From positions 682,001-746,000 of the forward strand of contig OY718808.1 of NCBI GenBank assembly GCA_963070105.1: 64,000 nt of DNA. The letters run 5' to 3'. Numbering within the stretch: position 1 is the first letter of the stretch; each line of letters starts with the position of its first letter. Made by a program: the position numbers and the translations under genes. This DNA comes from Litomosoides sigmodontis (lineage: Eukaryota > Nematoda > Chromadorea > Rhabditida > Onchocercidae). Shown here piece after piece: positions 44,867 through 57,400 of the stretch. The notes under the pieces were generated by a model. It saw only the letters and a list, made by a program, of their open reading frames with translations, was not told the DNA's origin and made no database searches.

Positions 44867-46639
44867 GTTTTCATTTTTCTTCTTTCTACGTAATATTTTT
44901 CAACTTCGTTTTTCTTCTATTCTATTTCTCATATAATATGCAAAGGATGGAGTAACGCTGAAGAGGTACTGGAAATTACCAGAAAAGTGAGGCAAATTTT
45001 ATCAATGATTAACGACGTATGATTTAATTAGCAAGTGACGAGATAAAATTAAACGATTTCAGCGAACGGTTATGGTAAGTCGTAACTGTTGGTCTCTCAT
45101 ATAAATTAACCACAGTGTATACCGCTAGAAAACGTATCTAAATTTTCGTTTAACAAATTTCTTTGCTTAAACAACAGAATGAAGATATTCAGTCATCCTT
45201 TTTTGCAATAAAGTTAACTTATTGGACAGCAAAGATTATGGCACTGTGATTAAAGGTCTACATTGCTGTTAACATCATTAAATACTTCCTAACTACAATG
45301 CCGCTGCAAGAAGACTTGCACTCATTCACGTCGTCATTTTTAGCACAGCGGTCTAGCGTAGACTACCCATGATCAGTTTATTAGTGGAGAGGAGAAGTAG
45401 GACAAATTCATTTCACAGCGGCCTCTTATTGAATTAAGATGACACGTACTTATCACAGTTCGTCGTGTCTCTTGTACGACGTCAGGATGGGATGGTTTGT
45501 GCGTTTTGTTGTCACAGTAGAATTTTTGATGATTTAATAAAATTTGCTTTCCCAATAAGTCTCTACACCGAAAATTTCGTTAGCAAAATTGCTCATCCGG
45601 TGAAGTATGTTGGCTGATACAAATGCACTCTTTTTTTATTCATGTGAATAACGATTTTATTATTTCGGTAGAACTCAACTTGTTGATAAACGTTGCACAA
45701 ATGAAGTATCCCTTCAGTCATTCTTATGATATTTGTATGCTTTTCTTATTTTCACCATTGGTTAGTTATGGAAAGAATTTGCCATTTAAGAAAGTACTTC
45801 GGAGATAGGGGAAATTAGTATCCATACATATTTTTTTCTGATTCACTCTTTTGCATTTTGACTCTTGTTTTTTTGCTTCTGGTTTTTTTTGATATACTTA
45901 CAGTGCATCTGTTTTGTTTAATGCGGAAGTAATACAGACTGAATCAAAATATTATGTCCATTGTTGCTACCTTTTTTTTTATGTTGTACACTTATCATTC
46001 GGTCATTCGTTTTATTTTCCTTCATTATTCTCCTTAAGAAAACGATCATAAAAAGCACCAAATGCTTATTTATATTTTCATCTGTTCTATTATGAAAAAG
46101 TATTGGGACATTACTGGTTCAGTGATAAACGTGAGGTCATTGTAGGTAATTATATTGTTTGCTTACATGTAATAATGGTATTATCGCATTTTAGCTTTGA
46201 GTGATATTTGCACTATGTGTGTTAGTTACTGCGTCGAAATGGAGCATTATTGGCCCTGAATTCCATTAACCTATCGCAAGAAAAACTCACAACACACGCA
46301 ACCAATAATCGATCTTTTCTGCACTTTTCTTGAAATATTTGTAATCTTTCTTTGCTATCTTCACTTTTTTACTAGCATGACTTTTAATGCTACACTTGCC
46401 AACACTGTATTTCTTGTTACCGAATTGGTATCTGGTTACTATTTCTGTCATTAATTTAATTACTACATAGTACAGTAAGCATGAGATTGTCATTTATTTC
46501 TGTTATTTCTACAGTAAGTGTACACTTTTGTCACGCCATAGACTTTCCTCTGCTGTTTCTTCATTGCAAATACGTTTACCATACCGATGAAACTGAAAAA
46601 CTTGATTCCTAACTAATTTCAGCTTTTGTAGATCAAAAT

Positions 46640-49062
46640 ATGTTTATGTTTATGAAAACGATTTTATTACTACTGGTTATTACTTTGATTTCTGTATGCC
46701 AATCTGCTAGCCGAAATTTGATTACACTTAACGAAGAAACGTGGACCGATATATTGGATGGTGAATGGATGGTTGAATTGTAAGCATTTTTCTAATTCGG
46801 ATCAAATCTGACACTAAATAGCCGGATGATCTTGCTTGTTGTACAATAATTTTTTAATGCTTTTATTATGTTTTTTCCCTATTTCTGACTTTGCTTGTTT
46901 AGTCGTTTCATTTAAGCTTCGCGCTTTTTTGTATAGAAGATATATGCTTACATTTTGTGGAAAAATGTTGCAAAAAGAGTGAACTGGTTTACTGTATTAC
47001 TGTAAACACTTGCGAAACATTTTTGTTGTCATCGGAAGTACCTGAAATTTTGTGGGAAGAGAATATCATTTGGTTTAATCACCCTTTCTTCAACTTCATA
47101 AATTGGAAGGTTTCGTGTACTACTCTTTTTAAACAAAGAATAAAAAAAACAATTTCACTGCATTTCCCAAATATTGTTTGGTTGGAAATCATTTCAGTCA
47201 TGCACCATGGTGCCCGGCTTGTAAAGATTTGCAAAAGGCATGGCATGCATTCGCTGATTGGAGCAAAGACCTTAATATTAACGTTGCTGAAGTCGATGTT
47301 ACTGTGAATCCTGGATTATCTGGCCGCTTTCTTGTTACCGCACTTCCCACAATATATCAGTAAGTGTTGCTTTACTGTAACATTATCTCATAATCAGTTT
47401 AAGGACTCTTAATCAATCTCGACACCGTTGGTGTAGTTTATTCTCCAACAGTTTATGTGGACAAAGTTTCTTACGTATTGGAATCAGGTTTTACTAGCCT
47501 AGTAATTTTCAAATCTGGAAATATTGCATTTGTTTCAACAAGACAATGAAATAGTGGAAGAAGGATGGCTGGTTTTTACAGAAGTTTTGAATTATTTTAA
47601 CTTTTTGCTTAGAAAAATTTATGACACTAATGAGATAAATTGTAGCGTCAAGGATGGTGTATTTCGTACTTATGCGGGACCACGCGATAAAAATGATTTT
47701 ATCAATTATATCGAAGAAAAAAAATGGACCTTCTACGATCCAATTCCAAGTTACAAATATCCAAGCTCACCACAGTAGGCCTTTTTACTATTTGTGATGC
47801 TAATGCTATGTTTTGTTAGGGTTTTTAGATTAGAAACCCCTTTATGGTAGTAGGTAATTGTTGAAAGCTTTACGGTGATAATGATTTGCAGTAGTAGATG
47901 ATACTAGATAATTAATAGTTGATGAAGTTGATATTTTCTCATCCACTAGTTTTAGAATGAATTTCTTAGACTAAAATGTACTAAACGAATGTAGTATTGT
48001 AATAACAAGACTAGGGGATTTAGATATGAGGGAATTCATTTCAGAATGTCGGTAGTGGCTTGGTTCTTCAAATTATCGATGTTTGTTCGTGATAAACATA
48101 ACTATTTAGTTGACGAAGGTTTGTTGCTTTTTAACACATCTTTTGTAAATCCGCCTTTTCCTAATAACTGTGTTCAACAGATTAACAACTTACATCGCTT
48201 TCAGGAAGTTTTATTTCGGGCCATTTGTTTATTCTGTTTTAATGCTTTTAACAAGCTTGTGGGGAGTTTGATGATTACTAGTAGCCGTACGATATCAAAG
48301 TAGTGGTACAATTTACTAGTCGGACCTTATTGAAAGTAGCATTTGAAAAGAAAAACGCGAATAGTGGACCTGAAAACTGTACTAAATTTATTGATTCGTA
48401 GAAAAATTCTTTATAATATTCCTGAAATAAATAGCTCTATTTTCAGTGGGCATACCATCGTGGGCTTCATATTCCGTATTTGCTATTACAACATTGATTT
48501 TGGGATGCATACTTGGATTTTTCATTGTTTGCATCATTGATCGAGTTTTTCCTACTAATGAGCAACTCTTCAGACCGGAAAAAAAATTGACGAAGAAAGA
48601 CCAAAAAGTCAAATCCAAAAAGGTATAATTTCACAATTTATTAAATGTATACAAACCAGGAATGAATCATTTTTAAATGAAAATTCAATTTTATAGGATG
48701 AAGCAAAGAAGAAAGATGACGATCAGTCACAAGATGAAAGGAATTCTCAAGAAGGTGTGTGTTTTCTTTTCAGTTTTCCATGTTGGACATTCTTTTTTTG
48801 ATGGCTTTTCCGATTTATTGCATTTTTGAATGACGAAATATATCAGCTGTCGTATTCCTGTTTCACGAAGTTTTTTAGGTTATGCGATATCGGTAAGTTT
48901 CTGTGTTGCAAACTTTTTTCATGTTGTGCTAGTAATTTTTGGATTAAGTGATATTTATTGACATGACTTAGTTATTTAAATCAGATATTTTTAGAAGGAT
49001 CAGCCGATGAAAGCGTACGGAACAGGAAAGGTGCAAAAAATGAAGTAAAGAAGAAAAAGTGA
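46640..49062 (+). CDS. dpy-11: TMX1/DPY-11-like transmembrane thioredoxin (ER)
   Basis: A membrane protein disulfide oxidoreductase of the secretory pathway. Exons 46640-46779, 47198-47359, 47646-47774, 48045-48118, 48447-48622, 48697-48754, 48995-49062 give 268 residues. The order is: signal peptide (MKTILLLLVITLISVCQSAS); thioredoxin domain with active site FHAPWCPACKDLQ; GLSGRFLVTALPTIY with the cis-Pro; GPRDKNDFINYIE; membrane helix FAITTLILGCILGFFIVCII; charged tail. CPAC matches human TMX1. The C-terminus KKKK fits a dilysine KKxx ER-retrieval signal. Three in-frame ATGs lie within 13 bases (46640, 46646, 46652). AG at 46621-46622 is a probable trans-splice acceptor. The C. elegans relative DPY-11 acts in cuticle/body shape; that role is inferred here. 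Confidence 0.94.
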
Positions 49063-50297
49063 TTCAATAGTTAATGAAAATATTTATAAAGCATTATTGA
49101 AACCACTTCGATCCTTATGGAGTACAAAAGTTATCTTAAGGAAAAATATTAAACTTATTCGTTAAGTAATTTACATTCCCTAACATAACCATTGTTGTTG
49201 TTTTGGGTTTATCTTCGTTATATTGTTCACTGTCTGCTGATAATTTGTAGGAATCTGTTACTTTCATTGAAGACTTCTTATTTGTATTCAATTCTTCGTT
49301 GGTAGTATTTTGTTTATTGGGTATGTATCAGTTGTTAATTATTCGCAGTCCATTTTTTCCCATTTCTTGCACGCTCAGTAATTTATTATTGTTGTTTGGA
49401 GAATAAGGAAATAATTCTAATAGCTGTAAAATGTCGTCAAAAATTTTATGTAATTCATTATTCAGTTAAATTATGGTATAAGTTGTGGATTTACGGTATG
49501 TGTGCATTTATGTGCCATTACACTGCCAATTATTTTCTTGAATGTGACACGAAGCCTATAGGTATATTTGATGTTTATGCTAAATCTAAGCAAGAAAGTG
49601 TTACAATTTTAGACTAGTAGTCAATTATTTCAAACAATTAATTTGCATGGTTATACTCTTCTCCATTCTATAATAGAGCGTGCTTGACAAAGGATATTTT
49701 TATAAAGTATGCTTTGCCAAATATAGATTTTTCCTCTCTTTGAATGGCTCAAAATTTTTTCTACTGAAAATTGTGTCTTGTGCAAATTTTCAGTGCTCCA
49801 CATTGTGTTAATTACTTTTAGGGAAGAGTAAAGTAGCGCTTTTAACATTTTGTAGCAATGGTGAACTTCCATTTCTTTTTCATTTCTTTTCATTTCATCC
49901 GAGCTTGCCTTTTTTTCATTTGTTTTCTCTATTAAGGTTTAAAAATTTTGTGATTTAAGTAGCGAAATAAACTTTCCCAGTCTTTTTGCTCGAACTGTGT
50001 TTTAACTACCGGTCGGCTTAAGCCATGGTCTCTTCCTTCCAAACTTGTTTCATCTTATATTCAGGTGTCTTATTCGATTAACATGAAATTGATATCTTGC
50101 AATTCCATTATGGCGCTTCTTAGTATTGAATTGAAAGTATGAAAATTAAAAGCGGAGTTGTCTTTGTTGTGGGCCATGGCCGCGTTTGTGTTGGTTGCAC
50201 TTTTTTTGGGCTTTATGTTCAATAAATTGCTTTTCGTGAAAGTCTTTTCAGTAGAAGTAATGAAAGCTTATTTGTGAAATGTGATGCTACTTTTCAG
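49063..50297. other. Spacer between the TMX-like and UCH genes
   Basis: 1.2 kb holding the 3' UTR of the thioredoxin gene and the upstream region of the hydrolase gene. No supported coding exon. The gap is much wider than the few hundred bases usual within a nematode operon. Confidence 0.6.
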
Positions 50298-50308
50298 AAT
50301 TAAACGCA

Positions 50309-52103
50309 ATGCCTAATTCGGTGCAGTGGTTGCCACTAGAATCGAATCCGGAAGCGATAACTAATGTGAGACTTTGTGCTTTGCCATAAATGAAAGTTAA
50401 CGAGTTCTTTCCTTTGTACTCTTCGTATGTGATCACAGTTGAAATCGTCGAAATAATCAGTAACATAAATTACATAAGCAGCTGTACACATTTGCTATTC
50501 CGAATAGAGAACGAAAGGTCTCAACAGTGAAAAGGGGAAATGTTTTTGGTAATACAGATATAAAACGTTTGTAGGTAGCAGTAATTCTTTCTATATATAT
50601 GACCGAGATGAGGCGTTTGAGGGATCAGCAGGAGTTGTGTGCGCTTTGGCTATTAAAAGTATTTTAAGTTAGTCCAAAAATGTTGCAAATTTGGTTGTAG
50701 CGGCAATAGTTCCTTAGGCTATAGTGATTTTGGGAAGAGATCGTGCATGAAAAACATATTTTAGTAGATGCACCAGTAACTCTCAGGAAAACATTTTGTT
50801 CTTTAATGATTTTTTTGAACTTTAGTTTATGCACAAAATTGGTGTGGAAAAGGGTGTAGAATGTGTGGATGTATATGGTTTCGAGGATGATGTACTTGCC
50901 TTCATACCACAACCATGCTATGCCGTTATGCTGTGTTTCCCGGTAGTCGACAAGGTATCGATTTTTTGTAAAGCAGTCTGTGATAGATTGTAAGTTTAGT
51001 TTTTCGGAATCAGAAGATTTAGCCTACAGTTTCTCATTTTTAGACCTGAAATTTAATTTTTGGAACTACATTTTTTCTTTTTCTTCAATTTTATCTTTTA
51101 TAAATTAAATCCTCACATCGTCAATAGAATAGACTTTATTCTTATTTGAGTGTACTTCAGGTTGATAAAATCATGGAACCTATCTATGAAAAGATGAAGG
51201 AGAAGGAATGTGTGGTGCCGGATGGGGTATTTTTCATGAAACAAAAAATACGAAATGCTTGTGGAACTTTTGCGCTAATCCATTCGCTTGCCAATAATCA
51301 GAACAAAATCAATCTTGGTCAGTTAATATCAATTCCTCTGCATGAGAACCATTCTTTAGTCCCCATTAATTTTGCTTTTGCATTGTTATTGCTTTAGATT
51401 TTAAAACATCAATTGTACTTCCTTCCTGTAGCATTCCTTAGAAATTATTAACTTTTCCGTGGAAAAAAAAAGAAAGGATGGGCTGATATACGCTGTACTT
51501 CTTCGTTAATAAATTGAATTACCAAATAGAGATACTAAAAATTAGGAGTGGGCACAGTTAATTTTTTGCTGAACATGCTGCTTATTTTCAAAATCATAAA
51601 GGTACCGTTTCTTAACCTCGGAATCGCATTTTGAAGGTGCTTTTGTTAAAGGTTATGGTTCATTGAAACAATGGTTAGATAAGGCGGTAGACTTGGATGT
51701 TGAAGAACGGTCTGATTCCTTGGCGGAAAACTCAGTACTCGCAGAAGCTCATGATAACTGTGCTCGAGGTGGTGATACCGATTCAAACATTGTTGACCAC
51801 CACTTTATCTGCTATGTTAACCATGGGAATAAACTTCTTGAACTTGGTTAGTTTTCAAAGAAAAAATATGCAATGAAGGGAATATAAATTTCTGAATTCC
51901 GTCTTTTTCAAATATTAACGTTTCTCTTTTTGAATATTACAGTTTACAAGTTTGCAGATTCTAGTGCTCCATGCCCTCGTATTTGTGGTTTAACCAGTGA
52001 TGCAACATTCCTAAAAGATGTTGGAAATACATGCAAGACACTGATGAATGCACTGGAAAATCAATCATTTAGCGCACTTGCCATCGTTCGTGCTTTCCAG
52101 TGA
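50309..52103 (+). CDS. UCHL3: Ubiquitin carboxyl-terminal hydrolase, UCHL3-like
   Basis: A cysteine protease (peptidase family C12) that removes small adducts from ubiquitin or NEDD8. Exons 50309-50365, 50826-50954, 51161-51317, 51637 or 51652-51846, 51958-52103 give 227 or 232 residues against 230 for human UCHL3. Landmarks are WLPLESNPEAITN, VDVYGF, oxyanion Gln and catalytic Cys in FMKQKIRNACGTFALIH, a variable crossover-loop region, catalytic His in VDHHFICYVN, and catalytic Asp in LLELDSSAP. The Asp is placed correctly only if TTTGCAG (ending 51957) is used rather than ATTACAG (ending 51942). TTTTCAG ending at 50297, 11 bases before the ATG, suggests trans-splicing. The donor at 51318 (GTCAGT) is acceptable. 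Confidence 0.93.
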
Positions 52104-52612
52104 CGGTATCAACTGTTCGATCTTGTCTATTATATGAGCTTACTGCTGCTTATTTTGACCTGTTAAGCATTTATCTTTTTTGCATATATTTTTAAAAGTT
52201 GAATTATGAGCTGATCATATTGTTTTTTTTTTGTACTATATCGCCTATCTGTCGCTGTTGCCAGCAATCGATAAATGTTTATTTGTGGCAAAATGTTAAC
52301 TAATAATTGAATTGATAGAAAAGGCGGCGTGCACTTAATGGTAAGAGATTATAAGTGTGAAAGACCAATGGTTGTAGAGAATCGGAGTGGCAAAGATCGG
52401 TACACATTCATTATGTGATTAGACAAGGCATTTTCACTGTAAATCGAAAATGTGATAGTCGTAGATCTCTACTAAACTTAACTGGTTAAGTTGAAAAATT
52501 TTTTGTTATGTTTTGCAAATACCTGTGAGAACGGTGTTACAGTCATCGTGTTTTTGAGATATCCGGCACAACTTTCCTCGTTGCAGTTATTGTTAATCTC
52601 ACAACACGACTA

Positions 52613-52692
<80 letters not shown>

Positions 52693-54465
52693 ATAGTGAT
52701 AGTGATAGCGGTAACGATGAGAGCAAATACACATTTATAGTAATACGCGATTTTATCATATTGTCTGTTCACTAATTATACACGCCCGATCATATATCGT
52801 TCAATCTTCGACTTGTCAAATTACATTTTGTCTAAATCAAATAGCTTGAAACAGTTATATCTTAAATTTAAGGAAAATAAAATTAAGTTATTTTGCCGAT
52901 TTTGTGGTGTCAATTTTCCTTTCTTTCAACTGCAGCTTACATTGATTGTCCTAGCAACCGTGCACACGGCAATGTTATCGTTGCGCACTCATCAAATATG
53001 AAAATGATATGGGAGAGAAGCGACGAAAAAGACGAAAATTTATTTCAACCATTCCTAATTGCTGAATTGAATTTTTTCTCTACGAAATGATTTTTTAAAC
53101 TAATGAATAATTACTTATATTTGTGAACACATTGATATAAGGAAGAAAATAAATCAAATTTCTTCGAATTTTTAAAATTATGACTTATTCATGTTTAATA
53201 ATAATAAGCGAAAAAAAACAGAAACTGTAAGAAAGGTCAACCGACAACGATATATCGTAAATTTGGATGTGTTACTTTTTCAATGTGAATAAACTGTAAC
53301 TAATGGTGATGACGATCACTTTCTAAGTTGGTATTTTAAGTTTCCGGAACAAACACTAAAATTCCTTTAGAAAATTAAAAATTCCAAAAAATGCTTGATT
53401 CGTTGCCTAACCCCATTGAGACTCCTAAGAAATTTGCTTTGAATATGAAATCTTACTGTATACGGACAGCAAAATAAATAAATAGTAGTAAAGGTAATTA
53501 ATAAGTTAGTTGATGAATCATTGGTGAGTGAGCGAAATCAATCAATCAATCGTTCAGTCAGTAAATTGATCATAAGTTAGGTGATCAATCAACTCATTTC
53601 ATTTAGCAAAAACCAAATTTCATGGTAATTTACCAGAAATATAAAATTAGGCAAAAAAAGATAGCTCGTTGCCTAATTCTTCATGTTCTTTTATCTTTCC
53701 CCTCTTTTCCTCGCGTCAAAACACGAACAAATTCAAGTGTCGAAGTGAAACTGAAGACCTTGGAGTGATTGGGAAGATAATTTGAAGGATAAAGGAGAAA
53801 TGGACAGAAAAACATTTTTTAAAGTAATTAAAGGAGAAGAAGTGGAAGAGAAAGAGGGAGGAGAGGTCGAAGATTGTTCATTCAACAATTTCATTCACTC
53901 TCTCAAATTTGTAATTTTTCTTCCCAACTAAAATGAATTACCCAATTTCTATCGTAATAGATTTTTCTCGTTCCTTTTTCTCACATCGAATTAATTATTT
54001 CCTCGTTGTCACTCTCACATTCATCCCTTCCCTCCTCTGTTCTGGCCTACTTTGTCAAATAATTAACTAATTTCCTTATAAAAGCTATCAATAGGTGCGT
54101 TTAAAAATTGTCTAGCAGAAAAATTATCTACTTGATAGCATTCAAGTGTACAGAGAGTTCAGTGAAATCCAATTTTTATTTAACTATCCTTTAATAAAAA
54201 TTCAAATAATTAAATTACTAGTGAGAACTAGGAATAGTTATATATATATAGTTAGCTAATGTGAGGCGTTAACTAATCCATAGGTAGCGGGATTTTCTTT
54301 TTAATTTGGCTTTATGGCTTATGGCTAAAAAGAAGTGCCGCCCAGTCATTTAATCCTCATTAAAGACAGGTAAGCTAGTTATTAGCCGTTATAAAGCACG
54401 CAATTTCCAACGATTACGTAGTTACTTCAACGTGTAATTGTTTTCACCGCTCGTATGACCAGAAG
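52104..54465. other. Spacer after the UCH gene
   Basis: 2.4 kb with no supported gene: the UCH 3' UTR, a long AC array, and AT-rich sequence with ATCAATCA-type short direct repeats near 53540-53600. Confidence 0.6.
52614..52690. repeat. (CA)n microsatellite
   Basis: A perfect CA array of about 77 bp followed by a short (TGATAG)n run. It produces a false Thr-His frame on the plus strand and a Cys-Val frame on the minus strand. Confidence 0.98.
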
Positions 54466-56419
54466 ATGAAACTTCGTAATTCGCTAATTAATATGTTGGG
54501 CGAATTTATCGGCCTTCATAAAACGCCTGATTTCAAACTGAATGTTCAATCTTCACAAGCTATCGTTGAAGCCGTAGCTGCAGAAGCAAGACGTTATTCT
54601 GTTTCAATGAATTATGCTTCATCAGATAATAATGTCAATTTCCTTCTCTTTTTTAAATTTCATGATGAAATTTAAGCAAGTTAATTCGATGACAAAGTAC
54701 CATAAATGAAATCAAATCATTTCAATTAATATTACAGTTGTTACTAATGTTGCTATTATTAGTATTATGAATATTGATAACATCATTTAATTCTATTCCA
54801 TCGTAGGATATGACTGTTGCGGAGTAATTAACATAATTATTGCAGGGATATATCGTATCGCATCAACGATCATTCTCGACGAATAGTACTCATAAAGGCA
54901 ATGATAGTCTGGTAAACATGGATCCGTCGTACCGACGTCTTTCAGAGCCCACTTCTTTCCCCTCATTTACGCCACCTAGAAGTCACCCTCACCAGGAGCT
55001 ACTAGTACATTCCCGTTAGTTACTTTCAATTGATATTCATCGCATTCACTAAAATCGTTAAGTTTAAAATATTGTCATATTGAGCATGCCTGGCGTACTA
55101 TGCTTAATCATTAGAAGTGATGCAGTAATGTAAAGTTTCATGTGTTATTGTAATTATCAAGTTTGCTACGGTGAGCCCTGCACCGTAAGCAAGTAGCTGA
55201 ACCGTAACAAAACGCTGAAGATACTGTAATAGCTATGGAAGAGAAATGTCAGTGGGGTAGTGTAAATAGATAAGATGATAATATATTTATTGTTTTCTTC
55301 CTTGCTTTTGTTATTTTTCCAGACGATAAAGCATTTCTTTTTTCAGAAAGTTAATAAAAGAATAGAAACGAAGTTTAAAAAAACCAAAAGAAAAATTTAT
55401 GAAGATATTAATTTGATAAATCTTTAAATTAATTTTATTGTGGATTTTCTACAGTAAAAGAGGCGAACAATTGAAGTTGTTAAGATTTTCGGCATTAATT
55501 CATTAATTTGTTGAAAGTTAAAATAATTGAAAAAGTGTGAAGAAAGACGGAAAAAGCGATTAGTTAGCTATCGTAGAGAAAATACCTTTTAATTGCTTTT
55601 TCCTTTTCTCCTGTTCCTGCTTTTTTCCTCTTGCTCTCTGTTTTATATTCCTCCATTTTTTTTCTTTTTCCCTCTATCTCTCTCCCTTTTTTTGGTTATA
55701 AATATTAACATAAATTCTGTGACATTAATACAACCTTTGGAAAAGTACTATTAAGGATTGTTAAATTTCTTATAATTTGCTTTTGTCGTTCCAAATTTTT
55801 CCTTTTTTGTTTCAATATTTCCTTCCTCCTTCATTTCTTTCCAACGAAATATTATATTTCTACTTTTTTCTTTAACATTCAATTCATTTCTCATTTTTCA
55901 GGATTCTCGTGAAAAAACTTAGTGGATATTTTTTAGGAACGAATAATCAGCCCTGAAAATGATCTGGAAAAACCGGATTTGCTTTGATAAACAAATTTCG
56001 TTATTTCTGTTAAAAGAGGAAAATGAGAGAAAGAAATAGAGAAAGCGAAAGAAAGCAACTTCGATTCGCAATTTCATTTAAAAAACAAAATGCAAATTGA
56101 CATTTGTACTTTTAAATGAACACAAACATGCCACAGTTTCTAATTCGTTGAGAGTTCCTTAAATAATTTTCCATTCGCTAAACTCACTTAGTGAATTGAA
56201 TTGTGAATTCTTTTCTTTCATTTAAGTAAAATTAATTTTACAGAGAAAAAGAAATCACGAAAACAAAACATACTGAGCAGTTTTTTTCGAAGAGATGATA
56301 AGGGAGAAATAAGCATTGATCACCGACAGCAACAACATACTCGACGAGGTTCCGAAACATTTTGCGGTTCAGTTGCGGCATACTCAAATAAACTGAGTAC
56401 CATTAATACACGGTTATAA
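54466..56419 (+). CDS. Unrecognised 170-residue intracellular protein with kinase/14-3-3-type motifs
   Basis: No family recognised. Three exons chain in frame: 54466-54633, 54846-55014, 56244-56419 (513 nt). Exon 1 might instead end at 54600, also phase 0; both donors (GTCAAT, GTTTCA) are weak. The N-terminus MKLRNSLINMLGEFIGLHKT is amphipathic, with no signal peptide or membrane span. A helical-looking SSQAIVEAVAAEARRYS segment follows. The middle is polar, with RRLSEP (fits RxxSxP, the 14-3-3 mode I pattern, and basophilic kinase RRxS) and PSFTPPRSHPH. The C-terminal third is basic (QKKKSRKQN, SSFFRRDD, TRRGSETF). The first acceptor TTGCAG and last TTTTACAG are good, and the donor GTTAGT after exon 2 is good. 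The clean in-frame closure over three exons argues for a real gene; upstream exons cannot be excluded. Confidence 0.6.
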
Positions 56420-56835
56420 TCTACAAATACTATTGCTTCCAGTAAGTACCACATGATAACACTTTACTGGTTTTACTTTGTTTCTTCATTAAAGTAGGGT
56501 AGAAAGGTAGGATATCGAAAGTTAAAAAACAAGCTATGACAATTGATAGCTTAGCATTAAATTCAAATACTCTTAGGTGGATATGAATAACCACCGACTC
56601 GTTCCTGTGACCTTTGAGCCTTTCTGTTACAGTAACACAAATGTTGTAGCTAACCACACGATTGGGAAATATTACGCAAAGTTAAATGTTCGTATGAAAA
56701 TTGTAGTAAAAATTTTGCATAAAAATGTTGTGGATGAGTTCGTATTGCATATTGCTGATCTCTTAACGTCTCGTACGTTTACTTTTCATTGGTATAATTA
56801 TTTTATAAGTTTTAACAACCAAAGTAGCATATCAT

Positions 56836-57150
56836 TCAAAGAGTCCCAAAAACACCAGCAGCGGACTCCTTGAAGCAGCCAGCTGTGATGATCTGAGATC
56901 CGTTGTTTGCATACGTATGGTACCACATGTTGGTCACTGCTTGCTTATTGCCGCACTTGACATCGGTAAACTGTCCACGGCACCTCACTGGCAGCCACCA
57001 ACCCAGGCAGAAACCCATGACACCAAAGATCAGTAGAGGTGCCAGAAGCAAGCTTGACACTACCATGGATACAAAGGTATCCACGCGGTAATATCTCAAA
57101 TGGACGGATGGCACTTTGCGGTTTCTATAAGCGTACCGATATGCTTCCAT
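56836..57150 (-). CDS. Unrecognised 104-residue membrane protein, intronless
   Basis: No family recognised. The single minus-strand ORF is clearly GC-richer than its surroundings and lacks the low-complexity bias of accidental frames. The N-terminus is basic (RYAYRNRKVPSVHLRYYR). A hydrophobic stretch of about 28 residues follows (VVSSLLLAPLLIFGVMGFCLGWWLP region). The C-terminal half has three cysteines (RCRGQF, VKCGN, TAGCF), possibly extracellular. TTGCAG on the minus strand ends at 57170, about 20 bases before the ATG, a plausible trans-splice or cis-splice acceptor; an in-frame stop lies just upstream of it. It could also be the last exon of a longer minus-strand gene. It lies between two plus-strand genes. 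Confidence 0.55.
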   Translation of the reverse strand: MEAYRYAYRNRKVPSVHLRYYRVDTFVSMVVSSLLLAPLLIFGVMGFCLGWWLPVRCRGQFTDVKCGNKQAVTNMWYHTYANNGSQIITAGCFKESAAGVFGTL

Positions 57151-57400
57151 GTGCGTCGCATGCTTTCCACTGCAACGATCAGTTCAGTTACAGCGTGGAC
57201 TTGAGCCGTGGAAGGAATCGTACTAGGTCAGATTGTGGACAAGTTAAACTTAATTTGCTTAGCTCTACTTATTCCTCAAACTTTAAATTAATTAGCTTGT
57301 AATTTATGTATTTGATTTTCAAAAAAAATACTTCAGTAAATAAGTTTCGATATCAGAATGTTGGTATTACTCAGGGATTAAGACGTTATTCCATTAATAG

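Noticed and set aside
46640..52103. TMX-like and UCH genes as one operon
   Set aside because: Same strand, but 1.2 kb apart, and each has its own acceptor close to its start; the spacing is too large for a typical nematode operon.
52491..52775. Thr-His repeat ORF and its minus-strand Cys-Val shadow
   Set aside because: A translation of the CA microsatellite.
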